Below, piece after piece: positions 1-7,300 of a DNA stretch of 10,095 nt (the first letter of the stretch is position 1; every line of letters starts with the position of its first letter). The stretch lies in contig MU646385.1 of NCBI GenBank assembly GCA_026770585.1, forward strand, positions 668,266-678,360, written 5' to 3'. The notes under the pieces are model-generated. The model was not told where the DNA came from. It did not search any database and saw only the letters and a list, made by a program, of their open reading frames with translations. This DNA comes from Baffinella frigidus (Eukaryota > Cryptophyceae > Cryptomonadales > Baffinellaceae). A program made the position numbers and the translations under genes.

Positions 1-119
1 CTGCAACACGCCCCCCCCGAAGTCAGTCACGCAAGGACGCAGCACCGCAACGCCACAATGCCTCCCCCTGCAAGACGCCCCGCCCCCCCCACGTCAGTAA
101 CGCAATCACGCAGCACCGC
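1..119. repeat. Two-copy C-rich direct repeat
   Basis: Bases 1-48 and 68-118 are imperfect copies. Both have CTGCAA.ACGCC, a C run, GTCAGT.ACGCAA and ACGCAGCACCGC. The period is about 67 bases. No coding sense was found. Confidence 0.75.
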
Positions 120-580
120 GGAGAAGAATGCATCCAAGAGGCTAGAACGAGTTGTGCTTACAGCAAAATTGGTATGTCTGTGATATGCAGCACTGTTTCG
201 ACACCGATCCAATGGTAGCAGGGTTTACCTGTTTAGGTCTCTATAGAATCCATCTGGAAACAGCTCGTAAGAGCAGCCGACCCGGGGTACAGTAAGTAGC
301 ACAATGCGCAGGGCATGCGCGGTGCTGGCGCTGGTTGTTTGGCAATAAATCACCAAACTCTCCAAGAGGCAGGAGCTACCTAGCTAGGTCTCTGCCTCGG
401 CTGTCACGCGACAGATAATAATTCAGGTCGGCCGCCACTGCTAGGTAAACATAGGACCGCACCTGGAGTACAGTAAGTAGCACAATGCGTAGGGCATGTG
501 CGTTGCTGGCGCTGGTTGTTCGGCAATAAATCACCAATCTCTCCAAGAGGCAGGGGCTACCTGGTTAAACCCCTGCGCCG

Positions 581-653
581 GTACAAATCCGTTAATTTTG
601 GAGTGGGAAAGTGCCGAGTCTGACCACATTGGTGCGACCAAATAGACTGTAAG
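581..653. mobile_element. CTAGCTCTG-family element, right-side part
   Basis: GTACAAATCCGTTAATTTTG and the following GGAGTGGGAAAG, ending ACCAAATAGACTG, align with 3020-3087 and, inverted, with 9160-9225. The terminal inverted repeats are absent. Confidence 0.6.
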
Positions 654-792
654 AAGGCGGTACAAAAAGTTGCTACCGCCACGTCCAATTCATGCGTCCA
701 TTTATTGTGTATCGTATTTTGGTTCGTATAGTGAAGCAAGATTTTACACGAAACCCCGGCGACCAAGAACATATCCAAGAGGCAGGAGCTAC

Positions 793-872
793 CTGGTTAG
801 GTCTCTGCACCGTGTTGGGCGTGCCGGCGGTATTGGGGCGCGTTTACCCTTGGGAATCGTCCACAGGTTGGG
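793..872 (-). pseudogene. RPA1: RPA1 exon 4 copy with in-frame stop
   Basis: This aligns without gaps to most of exon 4, including the TPNTVQRPNQ segment and the CAG-GTAG donor. The codon matching the second Gln of SQGQ is TAA (minus strand 846-844). The match fades near 872, before the exon 4 acceptor. It cannot replace exon 4. Confidence 0.75.
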
Positions 873-897
873 GGGGCGCCGTTCGACAGGGGGGGCT

Positions 898-968
898 CTA
901 GCTCTGCCTCACTCGCGTTGCCCGACTATTCTCAAGTCGCCATGCTGTGTTTGCGGTACAAATCCGAC
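898..968. mobile_element. CTAGCTCTG-family element, left part
   Basis: It starts CTAGCTCTGCCTCACTCG and runs to GCGGTACAAATCCG, aligning with 2716-2785 and 2963-3028. The right half is missing; a MetRS exon 3 fragment follows directly. Confidence 0.65.
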
Positions 969-970
969 CA

Positions 971-997
971 CGTCCGGATGAACGAATCGTACCTGCA
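971..997 (-). pseudogene. MetRS exon 3 start fragment inside the RPA1 3' side
   Basis: On the minus strand this reads GCAGGTACGATTCGTTCATC and on to CGGACG, matching MetRS exon 3 and its acceptor (6387-6413) at about 25 of 27 bases. It lies between a CTAGCTCTG element and an exon 4 repeat unit, over 5 kb from the MetRS exon. Its orientation matches RPA1 transcription. Confidence 0.75.
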
Positions 998-1021
998 ACA
1001 TATCCAAGAGGCTGGTGCTAC

Positions 1022-1060
1022 CTGGTTCGGTCTCTGCACCGTGTTGGGCGTGCCGGCGGC
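1022..1060 (-). pseudogene. RPA1: RPA1 exon 4 partial copy (3' third)
   Basis: It encodes AAGTPNTVQRPNQ followed by a GTAGCA donor, nearly identical to exon 4. Upstream it is joined to unrelated sequence (intronic duplication) and no acceptor is seen. The frame is open, but the 5' part of the exon is missing. Confidence 0.7.
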
Positions 1061-1200
1061 ACTCGAATCCATCCGGAAACAGCTCGTAAGGGCCGCGGAC
1101 CCGGAGTACAGTAAGTAGCACAATGCGCAGGGCATGTGCGGTGCTGGCGCTGGTTGTTTGGCAAGAAAATACCAATATCTCCTATGGTAGCAGGAGCTAC

Positions 1201-1314
1201 CTGGTTAGGTCTCTGCACCGTGTTGGGCGTGCCGGCGGCGTTGGGGCGCGTCTGCCCCTGGGAGTCGTCCACTGGCTGCGGGTTCCCGATAAGCCTGTCG
1301 TGCGCCCCGACCAC
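1201..1314 (-). CDS. RPA1: RPA1 exon 4 (end of RPA70N and start of linker)
   Basis: It holds 38 codons, starting VVGAHDRLIGNPQPV and ending TVQRPNQ. It fits exon 3 in phase 0 (LNLK then VVG). The IGNP-P segment is a hallmark of the RPA70 linker start. The acceptor is GGTTGCAG; the donor is CAG before GTAGCT. It is the only full-length copy; partial copies of its 3' half with the donor recur to the left at 229, 380, 561, 793 and 1022. Confidence 0.82.
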
Positions 1315-3787
1315 CTGCAACCGGATTCATAAGTAAAATTACCTACGCCATAGTGATTTCTCTTATGGTTTCTCCTATGGGGTCGCTTGACGACCTGCGA
1401 CCGACGCCACAATCAGGCACACACCCCCACCAACTTTCACGGTGGGACCAAATCGACGATTTTCGGTTCCCCAATCCCTATGGAAAATGGCTCCACCACA
1501 GGCGAATTCGCCTGGCTGCCCGGGTAAACCTGAGACTTTAGAATCGACGATTTGGTCCTCCTGTGAGGGTTGGTGGCCACACTCCTGCACCCAACCATCG
1601 TGCGGGTTCTGGATCGCGAGTCGCGGGCAGCCTGCAACTGCCCACAGGCAGTTGGGGAAAAGGGGTCTATGGGGCCCGCCCCGCCGGCAGGCTCGTGAAC
1701 GGCCCTTTTTACCCCGCGAAAAGGCGTCTTGTGGCCTCGAACCCACGACGGGCGCGCCCCACCGGCAGGCTGGCGGAGGGGAGGGGGAGGGGGAGGGGGA
1801 GAGAGAGGGGGGGAGAGGGGAGAGGGAGGGAGAGGGGGGGGGAAGAGGGGGCAGTTGCAGGCCGCCCGCGTGAGACAACCCGAAATCAAAATCGCGATTT
1901 GGTTCACTTCGGAGGGCTGGTGGTAGAGGCCCGTCACCGCGCCCCCCCCCCCCCGCAGCACTGACCTGCAACCAGCCACCCGTAGTTGACCACAACGGGA
2001 TACGCCACCTGTAGTAAATTTCACGCACGGGTCTGCCACAATCAGGCACACACACACACGCTCCTCCACCCCAACCATCGTGCGCGAGATCTTGGTCGCG
2101 GAGGAGACGCGCGCGGGCTGACACCGACCATCTTGGTTAATAAATCGGAATTAACGAAATTAACGGTGCCACCAGCCACCCGAAGTTTACCACAACGGGG
2201 TACGCCACCTGTAGTAAATTTCACCGGGACTAGAGGCCCAGCCTTTAGTCCTGGGGGGGGAGATTACTCAACTCCGACCCACCCAGCCTTTAGTCCTGGA
2301 AGGGTGGGAGGTACTCAACTCCAACCCGATCTGGTTCACTTCGAGGGGCTGGTGGTGCGCCACCCAACGGCACAATCAGGCACACACACACCGTCCTCCA
2401 CCCAACCATCGTGCGCGCGATCTCGGAGGAGAGGAGACGCGCGCGGTGCGAGAGGCCCTGCGCCGCCGCCCCCCCCCGCCGCAGCAACGTCGATCTCGAT
2501 CGGGGAGGAGATGCGCGCGGCTCGAGAGGCTCTGCCCCGCGTCCCCGGGGGACAGCACCGTCTCGTGGCGGGTGGGGCGGAAGGTCGTCCCCCGTGGATC
2601 AATGCAGCACAAAATGCGGTCGGGGCGCGTGTTTCGGTACACCCTAGTGAGGCAGAGCTAGGAATCCGCTAGCCCGAAGCGACGAGTCACTATGACGTCG
2701 CTATAGCGTCGCCTCCTAGCTCTGCCGCACTCGGGTCGACCGAATGTTCGCAAGTCGGCATGCTGGGTGTGCGGCACAAATCCGTTGGGAGCGGAACCTT
2801 GAGGTTCAGCAGGATCACGATCTTGCGGCTCTGGACGACATTGCAGATGCACTCGCTCACTTCGATGATGGAATTCTTCTCCAGCTGCGCAAAAAAAGCC
2901 CGCGCCGCCATGCCGTCAGCGCGTGCGTCACGCTGCGCGGGGCCGGAACTGCGCACGCCCCCCTAGCTCTGCCTCCCTCGGGTTGACCGACTATTCTCGA
3001 GTTGACATGCTGGGTGTGCGGCACAAAATCGTCAACTTTGGAGCGGGAAAGGGCCCGGGCTCACCAAACTGGCGCGCCCAAATACACTGAGACAGAGCTA
3101 GGTTTGAGGTACAAAATTGTCTTTGGCGGGGCGGGGGCTGGCTGACTGACCTGGTCGTCCTCCACCAGCCGGTTCTGCTGGGTGGCGAGCATGGCCTGGC
3201 AGGTGTGCACGCCATCCGAGATGACGACTCTGAAGCGGTCCGACGGCGACTTGATGCCCGCGTTGTTCTGCCCGATCTTCTTGATCTCCACGACCTGACG
3301 CCGCAGGGTTCATCCCGATGATTGGGTGCACGGCATTGGGGTGCACGGGATTTCTCCTCTGAAGACCGCGCCTCGCCCTCGGCATCGCCACTCTCCCCAA
3401 CATGGTCAATCCCAATCCCTAAACCCGAAGCCGCAGGGAACATCCCCCTGCTAATTCAGCACCCGCAACACACCCTGCACTGAGTTGACCGACCACGCAA
3501 AGCAGAGGGGGCAGCGGGCAGAAGCAACTACTGCGCCCGCGAAACGAAGCGACAGCGAGCGGAGGTGCGCGCCTCGCCAGCGCAGCTGCGCATCGCCACA
3601 GCGCAATGGCGCGCGCTCCGATTCACGCTCCACAGACGTTCTCAGCCAATGCGTCTTCTCCCACAAACAAACAGCAGAGCCGCGCAGGCCGGCGGCAGAC
3701 CTGGAGCACGCTGGTCCTGCCCCCGTTGTTGCCCGCCGCCGAGTTGTGGTAGATGTCCTTGACCGCACCTGCCGTGAGCTGCGCCAT
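1201..3787 (-). CDS. RPA1: Replication protein A large subunit, N-terminal part (four exons, partial gene)
   Basis: RPA70 is the large subunit of the heterotrimeric single-stranded DNA-binding complex of nuclear replication and repair; its N-terminal OB fold (RPA70N) binds checkpoint and repair partners. Joining 3787-3701, 3294-3151, 2884-2798 and 1314-1201 gives 144 residues in one phase-0 frame. Family landmarks occur in order: LTAGAVKDI near residue 4, TSVLQVVEIKKIGQ, RFRVVISDG, MLATQQNRLVEDDQ, then EVSECICNVVQ, KIVILLNLK, and finally LIGNPQPVDD, the RPA70N-to-linker junction. All three introns join at CAG or AAG before GT and end in CAG. A typical RPA70 has about 600 residues, so DBD-A, -B and -C are missing here. 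They should follow to the left on this strand; none was recognised in 1-1200. The gene faces away from the MetRS gene. Its intron 3 (1483 bases) is swollen with repeats. Domain assignment is from remembered family similarity, not a search. Confidence 0.86.
1325..1382. repeat. GATTCATAAGTAA dispersed repeat, copy 1
   Basis: GATTCATAAGTAA..TTACCT, GCCATAG and TTTCTCCTATG recur at 7739-7795 and, more diverged, at 5757-5808. It lies at the start of RPA1 intron 3 on the plus strand, next to the exon 4 acceptor. No coding sense. Confidence 0.6.
1408..2530. repeat. GC-rich repeat field in RPA1 intron 3
   Basis: Several short units recur: CACAATCAGGCACACAC at about 1408, 2037 and 2379; CCAACCATCGTGCG at about 1600, 2072 and 2403, followed by a GATC...GCG block; and a 49-base unit at 1976-2024 repeated at 2176-2224, exactly 200 bases apart. 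A 44-base tandem pair (CCAGCCTTTAGTCCTGG) lies at about 2238-2330. Long open frames across this region are low-complexity and lack family similarity, so no gene is called. Confidence 0.7.
1773..1851 (+). repeat. G-rich purine tract
   Basis: About 79 bases of almost only G and A on the plus strand, with many runs of three or more G. It is a candidate for G-quadruplex or triplex structure. On the RPA1 sense strand it is a C/T tract. Confidence 0.85.
2716..2794. mobile_element. CTAGCTCTG-family element at the RPA1 intron 3 donor
   Basis: It begins CTAGCTCTGCCGCACTCGGG and ends near GTTGGGAGCGG, aligning with the left half of 2963-3101. It abuts RPA1 exon 3. An inverted end of the same family (CAGAGCTAG) ends at 2661, with a palindrome-rich stretch (2675-2712) between. 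Confidence 0.65.
2798..2884 (-). CDS. RPA1: RPA1 exon 3
   Basis: It holds 29 codons, starting LEKNSIIEVSE and ending LLNLK, matching the last strands of RPA70N. The acceptor is strong: a run of seven T, then GCGCAG, on the minus strand. The donor is AAG before GTTCCG, an imperfect consensus. Bases just downstream on the minus strand (2794 to 2716) are a CTAGCTCTG-family element, so the 5' splice site sits at the element edge. Confidence 0.86.
2963..3101. mobile_element. CTAGCTCTG-family fold-back element, complete
   Basis: 139 bases ending in CTAGCTCTG and its inverse CAGAGCTAG, inside RPA1 intron 2. It carries GGTTGACCGACTATTCTCGA, GTGCGGCACAAAATCGTCAA and GGAGCGGGAAAGGGCCCGGG, all recurring in the other copies. 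No clear target-site duplication flanks it. No ORF; non-autonomous. Confidence 0.75.
3151..3294 (-). CDS. RPA1: RPA1 exon 2
   Basis: It holds 48 codons, from VVEIKKIGQ to LVEDDQ, and carries the core of the RPA70N OB fold: RFRVVISDG (strand) and the MLATQQN segment. The acceptor reads GCGTCAG before GTCGTGGAG; the donor is CAG before GTCAGT, a good consensus. Intron 2 (3150-2885) holds a complete CTAGCTCTG-family fold-back element. Confidence 0.88.
3701..3787 (-). CDS. RPA1: RPA1 exon 1 (start codon)
   Basis: It holds 29 codons, starting MAQLTAGAVKDIYHN and ending TSVLQ. The ATG at 3787-3785 is chosen because RPA70N proteins begin within a few residues of the LT.GA motif. The frame is open upstream to an ATG at 3880-3878, which would add 31 residues with no family similarity. 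The 5' splice site reads CAG then GTCTGC (intron 3700-3295, 406 bases). The frame also continues unspliced for about 20 codons, but that read-through does not match the family. Confidence 0.85.
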
Positions 3788-3999
3788 TGCGCCACGGCGA
3801 CGAAGTACGGCGAACGAGGAGTGGTTCTTGGCGGGCTTCTTGAGCTGGTTCAGGAGTCTTGAACCGCACTCGGTTTTCACAGGAGAAACCTCGATTTAGG
3901 ATAGTCGGAGTTCCCCCTGACAAAAAAATCGGGTAGTAGGGGGCCACACACAAACACCGAGCGCGTTGCTACGGTAGCATCCTCTGGGGAGAGAAAGGT
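3788..3999. promoter_or_regulatory. Shared upstream region of the divergent RPA1 and MetRS genes
   Basis: The two start codons are 212 bases apart and point away from each other, so both promoters and 5' leaders must lie here or overlap the genes. No convincing TATA box or other element was identified. A short run of seven A lies at 3922-3928. The assignment is positional only. Confidence 0.5.
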
Positions 4000-4378
4000 A
4001 TGCGACTGGTTGGTGTGACCAGGTTCGTCATGCTCGCAGCGCTCGTGGGCGCCACGCGCGCGTCGCTCCGCCCGGCATTCGTGGGCGCCTCCAGGGTGCC
4101 CTCCCACCTGCGCTCCTCGCGCCCTGCTCAGCTGCGCCAGAGTGCCTCCCCGGCGAGGTTCGCCCCGCGTCTCCCTTCTGGGATCGCAGGGCCGCGGGGA
4201 CTGGCGATGCAGGTGGAGGGCGCGGAGAAGCCCTTTGTGGTCACGACCCCGCTGTACTATGCGAACGGGCCGCCACACATGGGGAGCGCGTACCCGACCA
4301 TCGCCACGGACATCATCTCTCAGTACCGGCGGATGCAGGGCGAGAGCGTCGTGTTCATCACGGGCAGCGACGAGCACG
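4000..4378 (+). CDS. MARS: MetRS exon 1: targeting presequence and class I HIGH-like motif
   Basis: The ATG at 4000 is chosen because it opens a presequence with a hydrophobic stretch (FVMLAALVGA, residues 9-18), then an Arg/Ser/Pro-rich segment with its first acidic residue at position 73. An internal ATG (residue 70) just before the mature enzyme could give a cytosolic form. HMGS is at residues 93-96 and GSDEH at 122-126. The exon ends CACG before GTGACC; its last base is the first base of the Gly codon. Confidence 0.9.
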
Positions 4379-7300
4379 GTGACCATTATCCCCGCAGGAA
4401 CCTTTTTGTTCTTTAGTTCTAACACCCCCACCGCTTCCACGAGAGACTCCCCCCCCGCCACCCCCGACATCAGATTTGCGAGAACAAGAGCACCGACAGG
4501 GGTGCGGTGTGCAGGGGAGAAGATCGCCACGACGGCGGAGGGCGCGGGGAAGGCGCCCCTCGAGTTCTGCGACAACACCGTCAAACAGTTCGAGTCCCTC
4601 TGGTCCCAGCTCGGCATCAGGTGCTGTGCCCCGCCAGCTTGTTTGCCACCGAACTCTAAAACAAAAGTTGGCAGATTAAAATCGGGGTTTCCAAGGATGG
4701 GATTTCCCCGAGGAGGTACGCTTCAAAGTGTAGAGCGGTTTTCTCATCTGTCGGCCGCGACCCGGGATGAAATCATGAACAAGGGCTCCAATTCCGGCCA
4801 CTTTTGGCGTGATTCTGAAGTTTTAGAGTTTTAGGTTTTGACAAAAACGTCAAAAGTGGCTGGAATTGGAGCCCTTGTTCATGATTTGATCCCGGGTCGC
4901 GGCCGACAGATGAGAAAACCGCTCTACCAGCCATCTATTCCTCTCCTAGGGAAATCATAGGTTCCTGGGGATGTCCTACCGTGGGGTCCTACCACGCCAG
5001 ATTCCAGGGAGGTGTCGCCAAAAGTCAATTTACCCTGAAGGCAGTTGTTTTCAAAAGTCAAATACCGTACCCAGGGTACGGTATTAAGACAGTCACCACC
5101 CTCCTCCAATCTGGCGTGGTAGGGAAGGAATGTCCGAAGCTCCCAGACCCGAAATAAGCTGTTTCGGGTTGCTGGCGAAAGGTTTCGGCGACCATGGTAC
5201 AAATCGGGGGGTGGCCAAAACGTTCAAAACGTTTGATGGCTGCCATCCTTCTCAGATCCACAGGAGGCTACCTATGCGAACAGAATAAAGGAGAGTTTTA
5301 GGGTTTTGTAGGGGAAATGGTCACGTGTCGCGCCGCTGAGCGGCGCGACTTGTGTAAAGTCGCTGCTTTTCATCTGAAAATTACCACACACGTTTACAAT
5401 CGACATGTATTCTGTTCGCATAGGTAGCCTTGTGTGGATGGCCCTTGCCGTGTTTACACTGTATCTGAGCGAATATATTAATTTTTGCCTTGATGTCAAC
5501 GAAGCTTACTACACCATTGGACCATACTAGCAACAGTACAGCATTTGTGCAGTACATTTCGGAGGCAGCAACGGCGTTGATCACTACATTCTCTCAGATC
5601 AGTGTCAATCTTGCCCTCCATAAACGGCGGCTCAGGAAATCCTCTGAATCATTAAATTAATGCGGGGAAGGGTTTGACTAATTGCCCTCCTCAAACTCAT
5701 CTCGAAAGATAACTGAATCAGTTCCCTAATTATCGTTTTCATTTAATTAGGGGGCCTAATGAAATTTACTATGCCATAACTGATTTCTCCTATGCAACCT
5801 CCTATTGAAAAGGAACTGATTCAGTCATCTTCCGAGATGAAGACGGTGCCTCCCCGCAGTTGCGATTCGTTCATCCGGACGACGGATCCGAAGCACGAAC
5901 CATCGCACATGTCTTGCTTCCAATGCAAATTACTACACAATTGGACCATACTAGTAATAGTAGAGCATTTGTGTAGTAAATTTCGTTGCGCAAAAAGCAA
6001 TTAATCAATACTTTTGCGGAGATGAGCAGGTACGATTCGTTGATCCGCACGACGGACCCGAAGCACGAGGTCTGCATGTTGTTCGGTTGCACCCGGCGTA
6101 CCGCTGTCGAGCCAACTCGGCACATATAAGACAGTCAGGACCGGGATTCCGGTCCTGGCTTTTCATTTTAAAAGTCCATTTCCTTCAGGATTCAGGTTGA
6201 AGTTTTTAAAATCGTGTCCCGTCCTCGCTCGGTAGCGGTTTACCAGGGGACGCCGTTTCGGTGACCGACCCCGGAACAAATCGCCGGTCGGCCAACACGT
6301 TCAAAATTACGTGGACGTGTGAGAGCAGGCAGGAAGCTTCTCAGATTTCCCGTGCCGTGTGCATCTTGCATAACCGGCGGCTCCCCGCAGGTATGATTCG
6401 TTCATCCGGACGACGGACCCGAAGCACGAGGCGGTTGTCACTGAGTTCTTCAACCGCGTCAACGCCAAGGGTATCTCCCACCACCTTCACCTCCGGAAGC
6501 GATGAAAAACATTGTGTTCCTGGCAACGAAAATTACTACACAGATGCTCTACTGTTGATGGTATGATCCAATTGTGTAGTAAATTTCGTTGTACCTAAAA
6601 GTGATATTCGTTTAGACGGACGATGGACCCGAAGCACGAAGCCGTCGTCACTGTGTTCTCCAACCGCGTCAACGCCAAGGGTATCCTACCCACACGAGGC
6701 TATCCATGCGAACAGAATAAAAGGACATTTTAAAATTTGTGGGGAAATGATCACGTTTCCGTACGGATGTCCGTACGGAAACGTGATCAAATGCTGACTT
6801 TTGGCGTGTTTACTGGGCAATAATCCCATAATTAACTTATGAATCTGTTCGCATGGATAGCCTCGTGTGGACTAGCTCTGTCCCGCACGATTTTGATCCG
6901 GGGATTTTTCTTTCATTTCCTGGCAACGAAAATGAGTACACGAATGCTATACAAATACTTTAATATTACTAGCAATAACGAATTGTGTAGCGATTTTCGT
7001 TGCCAGGAAATGAAAGAAAATTGGTTTCCCCGGATAAATGTCGCATAGCGCCTCGCCAGAGCAGATGCCGAGCGTGACCACTTCACTCTGAGCCAGAACA
7101 TTTCGCTTAAGTCAACTCCCCCTGAAAACCACAGCCTTAAGTCGAATGCCGGCTCCCAGAGCCGGTCCATCTAAACGAAATGGCAACTTACTGCCGAGGA
7201 TCAGCGTTGTTGACTTAAGGTAAAATATCCTGGCTGGCAGTGCACTAAGCAGCCACCGATGCCTTTCTCTCCTGGATTTCCGGGAGAGGTTGGTCACGTT

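Larger units (their letters stand above)
209..1200 (-). repeat. Tandem partial duplications of RPA1 exon 4 end plus following intron
   Basis: Read on the minus strand, the end of exon 4 (GAGACCTAACCAG) and its GTAG donor recur with exon ends at 1022, 793, 561, 380 and 229. A further intronic block, with core GTAGCACAATGCGCAGGGCA on the plus strand, follows at about 246-350, 450-545 and 1064-1175. Copies differ by substitutions and by inserted CTAGCTCTG-family pieces (581-653, 898-968). No further RPA1 exon (DBD-A) was recognised here. Confidence 0.8.

Noticed and set aside
670-1118. Plus-strand frames reading GATWLGLCTVLGVPA
   Set aside because: The repeated string is the antisense of RPA1 exon 4 copies; the minus-strand reading is the one with family similarity.
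1725-1760. GGTTCGAGGCC on the minus strand, a match to a tRNA B box
   Set aside because: The T-arm stem does not pair properly and no A box or cloverleaf was found; probably chance in GC-rich DNA.
1375-2124. Long minus-strand open frames (249 and 213 codons) and plus-strand partners in 1442-2672
   Set aside because: They are Pro/Arg/Ser-rich low-complexity translations of the GC-rich repeats, overlap each other in several frames, lack family similarity and lie in an intron of RPA1.
3877-4617. Minus-strand 246-codon frame opposite MetRS exons 1-2
   Set aside because: It is the antisense shadow of the MetRS exons, whose plus-strand reading matches a known enzyme.
4142-4834. Plus-strand 230-codon frame across MetRS exons 1-2 in another frame
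   Set aside because: It includes a short in-phase piece of exon 2 by chance of the intron length; upstream it is frame-shifted relative to the HIGH-like motif, and downstream it runs into a fold-back element.
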